Positions 43,066 to 56,193 are shown, numbered from the stretch's first letter. The stretch is 64,000 bases of DNA from Rugalucina vietnamica (GCA_964017185.1 OZ024869.1:22501-86500); one strand, 5' to 3'. Made by a program: numbers and translations. The notes: generated by a model from the letters alone, not told the origin.

Positions 43066-45645
43066 GCAGTACTTCTGATATAGGAGAGGTAGGACAAGAC
43101 CAGTAATTGTGATATAGGAGAGGTAACTGTAGGACAAAGACCAGTAATTGTGATATAGGGGATATACCGGTAGTACAGTGTCCAGTTCTTGTGATATAGG
43201 GGTGGTTTCTGTAAGACAGGGACCAGTACTTGTGATAAAGGGGATGTACCGGTAGGTAGGGATATAGTGGGCTTAGCGGTAGGAAAGTGACCAGTACTTG
43301 TGATTTATGGGAGGTAACTGTAGGACAGGGACCATTACTTGCGATATAGGGGATGTAGCGGTAGGATAGGGACCAGTACTTGTGATATAGGGGAGGTTAC
43401 TGTGGGACAGAGTCTAGCATTTGTGATTTAGGGGATGTATCGGTAGGGCAGGGTCCAGTACTTGCGATACAGGGGATGTACCGGTAGTTCAGGGTCCAGT
43501 ACTTGTGACATAGGGATGTAACGGTAGGACAGGGTCCAGTACTTCTGATATGGGGGATGTATCGGTAGGAAATCGTCCAGTACTTGAGATATAGGGGAAG
43601 TATCGGAGTGGCAGGGTCCAGTACTTATGATATAGTGGATATACCGGTAGGACTGGGGCCAGTAGTACTTGTGATATAGGGTATGCTACTGTAGGACAGG
43701 GTCCATTACTTGGATATTGGGATTATACCGGTAGGGCATGGCCCAGTACTTGTGATATAGGGGATGTACCGGTAAGTCATGGTCCTGATCTTTTGATATA
43801 GGGGTTGTAACGGTAGGACAGGGTCCAATACTTGCGATATGGGAGATGTACCTTTACGGCAGGGTTCAGTATTTGCGATACAGGGGAGGTACCGGTAAAA
43901 CAGGGTCCAGTGTTTGTGATGTAAGGGATGTACCGGTAGGATAGGGACCGGTGCTGGTGATATAGGGGTGTGTTACTGTGGGACAGAGTCCAGCACTTGT
44001 GATTTAGGGAATCTATCGGTAGGGCAGGGTCCGTAACGGTAAGACAGGGTCCAGTACTTCTGATATGGGGGATGTACTGGTAGGACATTGTCCAGTACTT
44101 GTGATATAGGGGAATTAACGGTGTGACAGGGTCCAGTACTTGTGATATAGGGAATATACTGGTAGGACAGGGACCAGAGCTTGTGATATAGGGGATGTTA
44201 CTGTAGGACAGGGTCCATTACTTATGATATGGGGATTATACCGGTATGGCATGGTCCAGTATTTGTGATATTAGGGATGTACCGGTACGTCATGGGCCTG
44301 GTCTTTTGATATAGTGGTTGTTACGGTAGGACAGGATCCAGTACTTGTGATATGGGGGATATACATGTACTTTTACGGCAGGGTCTAGTATTTGTGATAC
44401 AGGAGAGGAACCGGTAAAACAGGGTCCAGTACTTGTGATATGTACCGGTAGGATAGGGACCAGTGATATAGGGGAGGTTACTGTGGGACAGAGTCCAGTA
44501 CTTGTGATTTAGGGGATATACCGGTAGGACAGGGTCCAGTACTTGTGATATAGGGGATGTACCGACAGGACAGGTTACAGTACACGTGATTTACGATGAA
44601 TAGCGGTAGAGCAGTACCCAGTACTTGTGATATGGGGGAGGAAACTGTAGAGGAGAATCCAGTGCTTGTGATATAGGTGAGGTAACTATAGGACAGGGAG
44701 CAGTACTTGTGATATAGAGGATGTACCTGTAGGATTGGGGCCAGTAACTGTACTTGTGATAAAGGGGAGGTAACTGTATGACAGGTTCCAGTATTTATTT
44801 ATTTGTGATATATGGGATGAACCGGTCCACAAGGGACAAGTACTTGTGATATAGGGAAGGTAACTGTAGGAAAGGGTCCAGTTCTTGTGATATAGTGGAG
44901 GCAACTGTTGGATATAGGGGGTATATCGGTAGGGCAGGGTTCAGTACTTGTGATATAGAGGATGTGATATAGGAGAGGTAACTGTAGGACAGGGTCCACT
45001 TCTTGTGATATAGTGGAAGTAACTGTTGGGCAGAGACCAGTACATGTGATATATGGGAGGTAGCTGTAGGACAGGGACCAGTACATGTGATATATGGGAG
45101 GTAGCTGTAGGACAGGGACCAGTACTCATGATATAGGGGAGGTAACTGTAGGACAGGGTCCAGTACTTGTGATATAGGGGAGGTAACTCTAGGACAGGGA
45201 CCACTACTTGTGATATAGTGGAGGTAACTCTAGGACAGGGACCACTACATGTGATATAGTGGAGGTAACTGTTGGACAGTACTTGTGATATAGGGGAGGT
45301 AACTCTAGGACAGGGACCACTACTTGTGATATAGTGGAGGTAACTGTTGGACAGTACTTGTGATATAGGGGAGGTAACTCTAGGACAGGGACCACTACTT
45401 GTGATATAGTGGAGGTAACTGTTGGACAGGGACCACTACTTGTGATAAAGGGGAGGTAACTGTAGGACAGGGACAAGTACTTGTGATATAGTGGAGGTAA
45501 CTGTTGGACAGGGACTAGTACTTGTGATAAAGGGGAGGTAACTGTAGGACAGGGACAAGTACTTGTGATATAGGGGAGGTAACTGTAGGACAGGGACCAG
45601 AACTCGTGATATAGGGGATGTAACTGTAGGACAGGGTCCAATACT
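43066..45645. repeat. 41-bp minisatellite, about 60 copies
   Basis: The unit is close to CAGTACTTGTGATATAGGGG followed by AGGTAACTGTAGGACAGGGT and one C (41 bp). As 41 is not a multiple of three and minus lacks stops, successive units are read in rotating frames, giving a 41-residue pattern (LPPLYHKY, LSYSYLPYIT, PCPTVTSTISQ). The right 700 bp are the most uniform; the left part has an AGGGGATGTACCGGTAGG variant and a higher-order period near 570 bp. Confidence 0.92.
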
Positions 45646-45649
45646 TGTA

Positions 45650-46060
45650 CTACACCTTCATTACTTTCTCCCATACACAAAACTTGAACTGTATAAACGC
45701 AAAACAACCATGCGCCATGTTGTATCTTTGGGCAGAGAACAGAAAGGGAAAGTCAAAATGGATGGTGGCGGGATTTATGTGACATTATACATGATAAGCA
45801 GTTCTGCTTTTCCGATTGCTATCAGTTTCAATAGTGCATCTAATAATTAAAACACCGATTATCTGCTAACCACTGGTTTATCGCCTATGAATTGTGTGTA
45901 ACCAGCAAAAACCTGTATTCGGGGTTAATTTTAAAGGAATTTTCGCTGTTGCAATGGCTTTCGAAATTTCGACGATTGCTTTTTGCCATGGTACCACACG
46001 AGCGAAATGCGCAACCTGCACAGTTACCACGCTACTCTAGCAGCAAACACATCTGATGCT
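45650..46060. other. no gene seen
   Basis: Unique sequence, no exon recognised. Confidence 0.5.
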
Positions 46061-46063
46061 GCA

Positions 46064-46310
46064 CAAGCTGATCTTTTTTTACTTTTCATCATGAAAACGT
46101 CCGTGTAAAGCGTACCCCCAAATACCTTACCTTTATATAGCAAAACTGGGGTATGCAGGAGTATACTTACTTTTCTTACTTTTACTCCAAGACATAGGTG
46201 GCGGGTACTCGTTAGAGCCGCCTCGCTGTTCAGATGATTTTATTAAATATGAACCATTTGTTACCACGGGCCAGGACGGACGATGAAAATAATATTGATT
46301 CTCGTGTTTC
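46064..46310 (-). mobile_element. second copy of the 229-bp element
   Basis: Homologous to 33075-33303 (TCTAACGAGTACCCGCC, TTTGCTATATAAAGG and TTTACACGGACGTTTTC on minus). Ends resemble inverted GAAAACG-type repeats but are less clear. Confidence 0.55.
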
Positions 46311-47090
46311 ATCCCCCATGCTAGGTGTTTATTTAGGCATTTCATGGTAATAAACTGTTGGGTGTATGTGTGAGGTAGTTCGCGCTACTATCCATGAAGC
46401 TTAGGTTCCGGCCAAAAATGTTGAGTGGGATATTAATCAGTCGTTGAACACGAACAAACGAAACTGACTGCGGCTTCTGGGGTCATAATTTAGTCATCAA
46501 ACCACATCTTTAGCGTTATGTTTAAAAACATGCGGTTTGTCGACGACTATGCACAGACTGCATTGGTAGATGAACAGACATTCTATATGATAGATGTTTG
46601 TGTGTGTGTGCGTGTTTTTTTTTACATATGTATCTAGTTTTGGTATAATCTAAAACTTCGACGAAACAGTTGCTAGCATTTTATACTATATGCAACCAAG
46701 AACGGGACCATTAAGAGACGAAATATGATAGAGGCCTGAGTATAGGTTTTGATCGAACTTTAAACTAGCAAAGCAGGCATAGATGATCAGCAAGATTATG
46801 TGGTTCTGTCTGTAACTGAAAACATACAAACAATCACCCATGACATGAATGAAGCCGCGAGCGTTAAAAGATGCCTTGGTGGTATCAGGTCAGGTAAGAC
46901 ACACAAAATGTTGCACAGCCACAGAAATCTACCGAGCACTCTTGATACTCTGGGTTCATTTTTGTATTGTAACACAAGCACTGCTCAGCTGCTCAGCTGA
47001 TCTATGCTAATATTATCGCATATACAAATGTCGGTTTTCCCATGATGCGGCTGACAGGAATTGCCTTCAGTTTGCTAACGTTTCCTACTT
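46311..47090. other. no gene seen
   Basis: Unique AT-rich DNA with a short GT run near 46602. Nothing recognised. Confidence 0.5.
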
Positions 47091-47091
47091 A

Positions 47092-50000
47092 TAGTTAAGA
47101 CAGAAAATGAGAAAAGACGCTTCGTTATGAAGGTACAGGCATTTTGTGAGGAAAAGGGTTTGTGATCATTTTTAGGGGTATTCGGGTATGCTGAATCCAA
47201 AAACCAATGTTGGCAAGCTGAGAAATGTCTCCTTCACCATCTAATTTGCATATTTCCAAGATGGCCGCCAAAATTAAGAAAAACATCAATTGCTGCAAAT
47301 TGGTATATGTTTAGGATTCCAAACTGCTACAAAATAATAAAAAAATAACATTTTATAATGATTAGAAGGTCTTCAATGAATAAAAAAATCTTTAAAGTTA
47401 AAAGGCTGAGGTGGGGTGGGGAGAGGGCAGGGGTGTGGGCTTTTCTACTTGTACCTACCAAAGTGATCATATTTCCACTGTAACAAGTCCTAGACCACTG
47501 CATCTGGTTTCACTGTAAAGCATAGATATAGCCTTTAGATCCTTTGGTAAGGAATGCAAATTTTGTAATTTGCATATTCATGAATTTTTATGAAAACATT
47601 AGAAATGGCTGAAAAACGGTTTTAAAATCCATAAATAAACAAATTGCTGACCAAAGCTATCATTATGACAACTTGCTTTTGCACCAGTAATACAATATAT
47701 GACAAATAAATTGATGTCATGGGTCAATATGAAACGCATCTCATTAGCATATTCATGAATATTAATTGAAATGTCAAAATAAGGGCGAAAACCAGGGGGG
47801 AAAAACTTTTGCCATTCAAAGGTTTTTGGTGCGTTATATGGTCATTCTTGCATTTTAGGACAAATTTTCATGGCTGCCAGTTTGGTCAGATGGGCCAATT
47901 AAATGCCATAAAAAGTCTTCAACAATGAATACATTCAGGTGATGTAAACATCACATTGTTTCCACAACCACCCCTAGTGTGATTCTATAGAATGGGATGA
48001 ACTTACAAAAATACCCATGTCCCACCAAAAGCATACTTTAGAATACCATGATTGGTATGATAGTATTGCATTGACATAGCAATTTAATCTTAATAACTAA
48101 TATTGAATCATTGAATTTACATATATTCATGAATATTAATAAAAAATCATAATGGGAGAAAAATCATGGAAAAAATAGGGGGCATACGTACATGTACATA
48201 AACACCTGTACCAAGGCTGTTAATAAACCTAGGATGCAGAACCAGATATCAAATGAGTGCTGTTGCAATTTACTATCACTCTTAAATATGATAGCACTGT
48301 GACCACCTAATACCTTCAATAGTTGCTCGCTCTGCTTTCCGTTATTCATGTTAAACGTTGGTATCAATGTTTAGTATTTTCTTAATATGATTTCTTATTT
48401 CTTGTTTATCACTGAACCACTGCGGAAGCTGAGGGTGAGGTTAGGATCCTGTAAAACCGGTTTAAGCCCGCCAGTAACTTTGTGTTACTGATCGTTCCAA
48501 GGCGATACTTCTGTGGTGGTTCTTTTTGTTTTATGTCTTGGTGTTTAAATTTTCTTTTGTGCTGTTGGCGCCTTATGTATGTTTTCATATTTTTAATTAC
48601 GTTAAGGTAACTGAGTGGCCACCTATTGGGAAAATAGCTGCTCATTCGGCTTACGATATGTTTCATGGTATAAGTGCCTGATTGTTAGTTTGGTTTTTTC
48701 CCACCTCGGTTTTTGGAGTGGGAATCTCTTTCTGATTGTGCCTTTTCCTGATCTTTGCCTACTTGTACCTTATGATATATGAATAATTGGATTTGTAATT
48801 TCATGTATATTAATGAAATCTTTAAAAACAGGACAGAAAACTGGAAAAACTAAAAGAGTAAATGTAAGAAATGGCTTGTATCTTGGCAACAAAAAGCCCT
48901 TAAATGCTGAATAATGTATCGAATGGTTGTTAAGCTAATATTATGCCATCCTATATTACACTTTATAAGTCATTTGATTTTTATTTTCATGAACATTAAT
49001 AACATCTTTAGGAATTGGGGTAAAATGCGGAAAGCATAAGGTGGTATACACGTTAAAAATGCACATATCATGGTTACAGATAGACCTAGAAGGCTTAAAC
49101 TGAAATCAAATGATTGCTTAGACATTGTTCTAGAATCATACAATCTGCTATTTGCTTTATTTGTTGTATGAATGTTAATAAGATCTTTATAAATAAGAGG
49201 AAAATGACCGGAAAATGAAGGGGGGTGGTCCAATAATATTGCTTATATCTGGACTGCAAACAGACTAAGAGAGTTCAAAGTGGCATCAAATTATTGCTAG
49301 TACACGTACAATCTTTTATTGCCATTTGCACGACATTTCTTCGAAAAATGTGTTTTGTCGAAATTGTTGTAACTTGAAAAATATTCACCGCAAAATTTTG
49401 AGATTTATTCCGTAGAAGACAAGCCTATAGGTCCACATTTTGAGCCACCAACCACTAGGGTTAGGGTAAAAGTCTGAGCATGTGAACATTCATGGCTTTT
49501 AATAAGATGTTTTATCTATCAGACGACATGTTTTTTCATCAGATACTGTTTACCGATCACACTATAGTGTCCTAACATTTTACGGGTACCATTTTCATCC
49601 ATCTAAGATGCAATTTTGCTGGTATACCGCCTTTACTTTTTGGTGATATTTTTCTAACTTAAAAAATCTCATTAATATCCATACAATAAAAATATCTAGA
49701 TGCCTTATATATCAGATCATATGGTTATAGAACATTGTAATATCAATCATTTGATTTCAGCTTCGGCTCTTTAGGTCCTTCAGTGGCTAGGATACATGTG
49801 TTTAAATGTGTACCTCCTATTTTTTGCATTTTACCCCAATTCCTAAAGATTTTATCAGTATTCATGAAAATGAAACTCAAATAATTTATCTATTACAGTA
49901 TGGATGGTATAATATTGCCCTAGCAACCATTTGATTCAATTTTCAGCACTTTGGGGCTTTTGGTTGCCAAGATACGAATGTATATGAAGGTGTATCTATT

Positions 50001-51240
50001 TAATCTTTTCCATTTTTTTCTCTCAATTTCAAAAGTTTTCATTAATATACATGAAATTGAAAATCAAATTGTTCTTATATCACACATCAAAGGTATAATA
50101 CGATACCTTAGCATTTATTTGATGTTATTTTCATCGTCCTAGGCTTATTTACAGCCCAGGTACAAATATTTTTGTATGTACACCCCATATTTTTCCATGA
50201 CTTTCCTCCCATTTCTTACAATTTTCATTAATATTCATAAATTCAATGATTTTAATATTAGGATAACCATTAAGTACTTGTGTCCAAGCACTTCTATCAG
50301 ATCAATCATAATATTCTAGAGCATGCTATTGGTAGGATATGGGTATTTTTGTAAGTCCATCCAATTCATAAGAATCACACAATGGATTGATGTGGAAACA
50401 ATATGATTTTACATCAAGTAAATATGTTCATTGTCGAGGACGTTATTTCACAGCATTTAAGTGGTCTCTGCGACCAAATTGGCAGCCATGAAAATTTGTC
50501 CTAAAATGCAAGAAAGGTCTTATAATCCTTATAAAACCTTTCAATGGCAACAATTTTCCCCTGGTTTTCGCCCTAGTTTTCAACATTATAATTAATATTC
50601 ATGAATATGCAAATGAGATAAAATTTTCAAAAAGGTCCATGACATCAATATATTTGTCACATGATATATAACTAGTGCAATTACATTGTCATATTAATGG
50701 TCTGGGCCTGAAAATTGTTTATTTATGGATTTTAAACCATTTTAATGTTTTAATTAAAATTCATGAATATGCAAATTAGATAATTCACATTACTTACCAC
50801 CAGGCTCAGTGGTTTAGGACCAGCAACAGTGCCGATATGATCAATTTTGTAGGTACACCCATCGTCGAGAATCACGTTAACAGTTGCCATGGAAACCATG
50901 CAATTTTTCAAAGTGCAATTGAGGTTTTCTTTGCGGGCAAAAATTCTTTGCATTTAAATTTATGTAATTTAGTCAACCAATCGTCTTACAATATAATTTA
51001 AGTGATCTAAGGCTCAACTCATGACAAACAAATGAAACGTTTCTTCAATATAACAGATTGTATATATTTTGGCGGCCATTTTGAAAATATGCAAATTAGG
51101 ACATGAAGACGTCATTTCTCAGCTTGCCAACATTGGTTTTTGGATTCAGCACACCAAATTACCTCTAGTTCAAGTGTCAAACCCTTTTCCTCACAAACTG
51201 CCTGTACTTGTTAACTTTTCTCAATTCCTGTCTTGACTAT
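47092..51240. repeat. giant imperfect palindrome (foldback-like element)
   Basis: The left arm from TAGTTAAGACAG and the right arm ending CTGTCTTGACTA are inverted copies. Matching blocks run inward in order: GCTGAATCCAAAAACCAATG (left; inverted near 51140), CAAGATGGCCGCCAAAAT, GAATATTAATTGAAATG, TTCATGGCTGCCAGTTTGGT (left 47867; inverted 50480), ATACCCATGTCCCACC. Arms are about 1.7-2 kb with the centre near 49.2-49.6 kb. TA flanks both ends. The arms contain degenerate units of about 200-300 bp. No coding potential. An R1 copy has inserted into the left arm only. Confidence 0.85.
48414..48772 (+). repeat. R1 repeat inserted in the palindrome's left arm
   Basis: Full-length and one of the cleanest copies, from GAACCACTGCGGAAGCTGAG to CTACTTGTACCTTA. 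The right arm lacks it, so it is younger than the palindrome. Confidence 0.9.
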
Positions 51241-51335
51241 TAAGCGCAGCGAACGAATTTCCGAGATAAGCGCAATTTTCTTTCTTCACCTGGACGGGTT
51301 TTCCCTATTTAAGCGCATTTCCTACTTAGTCGCCT
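51241..51335. repeat. short repeat at the palindrome's right edge
   Basis: On minus it reads CTAAGTAGGAAATGCGCTTA, matching the repeat at 42037-42140. A TTTCCTACTTA trace also lies at the palindrome's left edge (47081-47091), which suggests that the palindrome lies inside or beside this repeat. Confidence 0.45.
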
Positions 51336-51424
51336 CACATACGTGAACGTAACTCTTGTCTGTATCGCATATGCAAAAATAACATATTTTGTAGTAAATA
51401 TATGATTAACAACAATATTCAGTA

Positions 51425-51705
51425 AAAAAGTACAAGTAGGCAAAGATCAGTAAGAGGCGCAGTCAGAAAAAGATTCCCACTCCGAAAACCGAGGTGGGAA
51501 AACACTAAATTAATAATCAGGTACTTATACCATTAAAACATATCGTAAGCCGAGCGAGCAGCTATTTTCCCAATAGGTGGCCACTCATTTACCTAAACTT
51601 AACTAAAAATATAAAAACATACATAAAGCGCCAACAGCACAAACATTTTAAATACTAAGACAGAAATAAAAAAAAGAACCACATCAAAAATATCGCATTG
51701 GAACG
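51425..51705 (-). repeat. R1 repeat, 5'-truncated
   Basis: Reverse orientation; lacks about the first 70 bp of R1. Confidence 0.85.
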
Positions 51706-51709
51706 AGTT

Positions 51710-52499
51710 CAGTCGTTTTGCATCAATCGTCCATTCCAAAGTACGAAGCTATAGATATTTAGATCGCATTAGATCGCAGAGAAAGTTTGTCAAGAAATCG
51801 GTATAAGTCTTTTAAGGTACCATCTGTGTTTGATGAATTTGTCTGCTAAATACAAGACGGAGATACCATATTCGACTTTTATTGACCTGGAAAGAGAACA
51901 ATATAATACGATGTCAGAAGATAAACGTTATTGCAAAACGACTGTAACACTTGTTTTTGGAAAATATTAATTATGCTATGTAATTACAAAATAAATGTAC
52001 ATTGATGTTGTGTTTTCTTCTTATTTTGTAGTTCATGAGTTAAATTCGCTCTCTTTGTAGTAGTGCCTATACGCTATGCGGTAAACGGAATATTTCCATC
52101 GGTGTTCCGTACGACCTCTCCACGCGGAAGAAAAGCGAGGTCACGAAGTATATCGGATTGCAGGTTAGCCAGCTGATCTAGGTATGGTGCAAATAGACTG
52201 CGTCATTTGAATAGAACGTATGATTATTTAATTTGTTGTTGCTTCTATTTTGCATCTTAATTAATCAATTAGATAATTTACATGTAGGTAGCCTGAGAAA
52301 GACAATATTCGAGTGATTTTCTGATACTGACAACATTTTGTGATTGCTATTTTGCATTCGTGCCTTGAAGTACTTAATGCTTTTAACGCTTTAAAGTGAC
52401 GCATTTTAGCAGTAAGATTTTGAGACATAAATAAATAGTATTTCAACCACTGAAGGCCCTTCAATATTTAAATGCATTACCTGTTCTGTCGAGAGAATT
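51710..52499. other. no gene; 3' flank of the cysteine-rich exon
   Basis: Contains no exon that could be defined. The 3' untranslated region of the minus-strand gene ending at 52500 should lie here. Confidence 0.4.
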
Positions 52500-52795
52500 T
52501 TATGCCTTGCTCTCAAATTTAGACATCTTGATAATACAATTACAGTCACCGGTTTTCCTGTTACATTTTCCACGAAGCTGACCGTCAAATTTGCCGCCAT
52601 ACTGTTGACACACGGCGTCACAATTCAGTCGGAAGGCATAGCAGTGGCGTGAGTATCGTCGTTTTGTCCGTAGTTTACAGATACACTCCATAGCTGACGT
52701 CTTACAGATGCTGCTCCAGTATCCTGCTGACCTGCAGCCCAACTCGCAGTACAATGAAGGACCGCTGCAGTCTTTGTCGCCTTCTCTTGTCAGAC
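52500..52795 (-). CDS. tandem two-domain defensin-like (CSalpha-beta) peptide, last exon
   Basis: The exon starts after an acceptor (AATTTCAAG) in phase 1 and ends at a TAA. It encodes two six-cysteine domains with spacing C-x6-C-x3-C-x9-C-x6-C-x-C and C-x6-C-x3-C-x14-C-x6-C-x-C. This is the cysteine-stabilised alpha-beta pattern of invertebrate defensins; scorpion-type toxins share the fold. Domain 2 has a Gly-x-Cys gamma-core (GKCNRKTGDC); domain 1 has Ile-Cys there. A basic linker (LRTKRRYSRH) offers possible cleavage sites. The signal peptide must lie in an upstream exon. The minus-strand signal exon at 58590-58641 ends in the same phase, but sharing is unproven. An antimicrobial role is inferred, not shown. 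Confidence 0.75.
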
Positions 52796-52799
52796 CTTG

Positions 52800-53185
52800 A
52801 AATTGTTTAAACAAAATTTTCTATTAGATGAGACAATAACGCACATTGACGAATCTACAAACAGGCAGTGCGACAGACTGACGGTTTGCCTAACTACACA
52901 TTAAATAATAGTGCCAGCTACCTCGCAAAAACGAAGATTTATGCGACACTTTTCCCCGTCAAAACCATACGTTCACCGTAACCAACCATATATGGACAAT
53001 AATTAACTTGCCTTCGATCAAACAAGAAGTATATACTTTTCAAAATTGCTAACCGAACATTTTCAAAGTTTATTTTTCTACTATTTCTGAACTTTTGTTT
53101 GAGATAAATCAATTGTCAAGGGTCTTTCGCTTGAAGTAGGGGAATCACGGAATCGATCCTGTTGCAGTGGACTGTGACCAAAAGT

Positions 53186-53233
<48 letters not shown>

Positions 53234-53940
53234 GTTTTTGCGTTTTTGCTCGTGCACTGTTAACGACATTGAATATCGAAAACAAATTTAAATGCATTTT
53301 ATTTCTCTCTGATACACCTACCCGAAGAAGTAGAATCTTTATAAAAATGCAATACATGTCACGTTGGAACGTGTCTGTCCTAATTCGCAATTTGATCAAC
53401 ATTATTTCTGAAATTTTTACTTCATAAGGTTTACTTTGACTCTAATAATATAAAGAAGAGGGGAGGAAAGACCCCCGTTATGGTTTTGGTGGTTTGTATT
53501 TGCCAGAGTATGCAAATTAAATTCGTATTTAATTCGTATTTCCAGCCCTGAACCGGAAGTTCCAGACCGAGCCCAAACGTATGCCAGACCTCTAACAACT
53601 CCTTGAGTCAGCAGTGACATGCTGCAATTAACGCTTGGGTGAACAGATATGGTCCAAAACTCATTAATCATACGCTTCTGCAGAATTCTGTGACATTTGG
53701 GTTTGGGGGAAGTATGTTAATCAATTCTTGACGTCGCCAAAACCAAACAAAGTGAATTATATTTTGAGGCAAACCAATGGCTTGTGAATAACTAATATTC
53801 CAATTTCAATCTCATATCTCAGCTGCCTTGGTTTAAATTTTATCCAAGAAAATTCAGGTCTTCGGCTAGGAATGTTGTTAATTATACCAACTGGACAAGA
53901 TGTTGTTGCATAAATTGAATACATTTGAGATGCGTGAATT
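52800..53940. other. no exon seen; 45-nt poly(T) run
   Basis: A poly(T) run fills 53187-53231. The rest is AT-rich. The upstream exon of the two-domain peptide was looked for on minus and not found. Confidence 0.5.
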
Positions 53941-53942
53941 TA

Positions 53943-54979
53943 TATATACTCATCAAAAGAAGTTTTGCACCAGTTAATATTTTTCTCATTTTAAAATAAT
54001 GTTAAGTATACATCTTTTTAAAATAAACTTTTAAAACTTAATACCATGTTTAAGGCCTGGACTTCGTGAATAAAAATCAATATTTTTTCTTAAAAAGATT
54101 AAGGAAAAATGTGCAAAAACGCATGTTTTTGAAAACACCAAAATTTGGGATGCAGCAAGTGCCCGCATCTTTTTATCTGAGCTTCCAAACCTGAATTAGT
54201 TTTACATCCTCACTCAAGATACTGAAAGAAATCATTTAAAGCAAAAAACTAAGAACTGATTTTTTTCACAATTATTGACCAAAAATAACTATTTTTGAGA
54301 TTTTGTTTAAATTATCAGATAAAGCTTAGTAACTCATCTCTCCAATGAAATGGGTTGTTTTTCCTTCAAACACAGCATGCAACACCCCTTAATGTTTAAC
54401 TGGAGGTACTGCTTTTCAACCCATCCAAATTCCGACTTTTTAAAAAGCTGCATATCAAAAACATACCCATGCAGCATCTTTGACATGAGATCGCCTTTAA
54501 CAGAAAGAAAACAAGCGGCAGGTTTTGGTGGCAAAACTTCTCATAGTGATCAAAAATTGAAATGAATTTTGATTTTACTATATTCTCCAATATTTATGTT
54601 TTTTTTTTTTTCTCAAAAATTGGATTTTTGTCAAAAAATGCATTTTTACCAAAATTTTGAATTTTTTAAAATTGTTTTTAGGCTTAATCATTAGCTTTGG
54701 GGCTCTTGTGTGTAAATTGGGAAACAAAAATGTATTCTTAACTCCGTGTCATTTTTGGTGGAATTTTTTCGATTTTCCAATTTTCTGTATAAAAGAAAAT
54801 GGGAATTTTCAATTTTTCCTAAAATCGTTTCCGCAACTTGTTTTGGTCTTATCACACACATTATCAAACTCTTTCAGACTGTGCAAATTCAAAAAGCTAG
54901 GTTGAAAATTTGTTAGTCAAAATGTCTCTTAAAAATATGAAAAAATCTAAATGGTGCAAAACTTATTTTGAAGGGTATA
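53943..54979. mobile_element. mariner/Tc1-like non-autonomous element, ~1 kb
   Basis: Inverted ends of about 45 bp: TATACTCATCAAAAGAAGTT then TTGCACCA at the left; TATACCCTTCAAAATAAGTT then TTGCACCA, inverted, at the right. TA is at both outer borders. The interior is AT-rich with no intact transposase; frames up to 82 codons show no DDE motif. Confidence 0.7.
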
Positions 54980-55047
54980 TTACACTTAAATAACTTTGAG
55001 AACTTGAAGAATGTTTTGAATAAACATCGCAATTAAAGCAATAACCA

Positions 55048-55135
55048 AGAAATGTTCCCTCCAAAAACCGACATGGGTAAAACCAAATAGACAATCAGGT
55101 ACTAATACAAAGAAAACATATCGTAAACACAACTA
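55048..55135 (-). repeat. R1 repeat, degenerate fragment
   Basis: CTCCAAAAACCGACATGGGT and ACAATCAGGTACTAATAC match R1 in reverse; the extreme 3' end is missing here. Confidence 0.6.
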
Positions 55136-56193
55136 CATTCTATTTCCGGATATGTTCAATCGTAAATGAATGGCTAAAGCAAAACTCGGTGTTAACTTCG
55201 ATTACACGATGCGGAAATATACTTTATAGGCAAAAACACACTGTATTATATACTTAAAACCATTAAAAAGCAACTGATATAATTAGTGTTATTTCTACCT
55301 TTCAGGACTACCTGGTACACGTTGTATATTAATACATGCATATTCATCCAAGAATGTTTTCGCAAAACAATCGAGCTCCATTTGGCCCTTCCGGTTGATT
55401 TGGGGTGAAAAATGCCAAATCATCAAATTTGAATTTGAAACTCATCTGGATTTATACCACAACCCGATTTCAATGTGGAAATATGTGGTCGATTATAAGC
55501 AACAAGAAAACAGTGTAAAACAGAAAATTTCATCTTTTACAATGACATAAATTAATCTTCAAATGTTCGAATTTTCGAAACATTACTACTGATTCTGAGA
55601 AATTTCTAATATGCTAATAAAACAGTCATATATTCAGTCTATTTTAGGTCACAGGAATTGTTACCGTCTAATACATAGGCCTGATTTATGACAGTTTTTA
55701 CGGTCGAAAATGACGTTCTTGAATGCCTTTCCGGTTTTCATTTCTGACTTTGACGACCACTTTAAGATCAAAACTTGACAGAACGAATATGGGTATGGGA
55801 TGCAATACTGAAAATGGCAGAAAGTTTGATTAATAAGATGCATTCGATTTTGATGTGTCAAAGTTTGAGTTGTGTCCCTCTATACACAAATGCAGATCGG
55901 TTTTCTCAAACTGCTTTATTAACAACAGAAACGTATGGTCTTCATATCGTGACGGGAGTTTCATAATTTTATTTGATTGTGAAAATATCTAAAGATCTAG
56001 GGAACGGTTATATGCTGAAAGTTGTACTAGCTTCAATACAAGCTGAAATACGTCAATTTACTTTTTAAATTCTTTGACTTTGAGAAATACAATTTAGAAT
56101 ACTTGTTAAGTGTTAAATCATTGTTTCCTCTCTCAAGCTTTCTCTGTTAATAATGGAGACGCCTACACATAGCTGCTTGATTGTTATTTCTTC
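55136..56193. other. no gene seen
   Basis: AT-rich. Includes the expected 3' untranslated region of the minus-strand gene ending at 56194; no clean AATAAA was found on minus close to the stop. Confidence 0.45.

Noticed and set aside
45204-45707. 167-codon minus frame with repeated PLYHKY
   Set aside because: The 41-bp minisatellite lacks stops on minus, so open frames are expected by construction.
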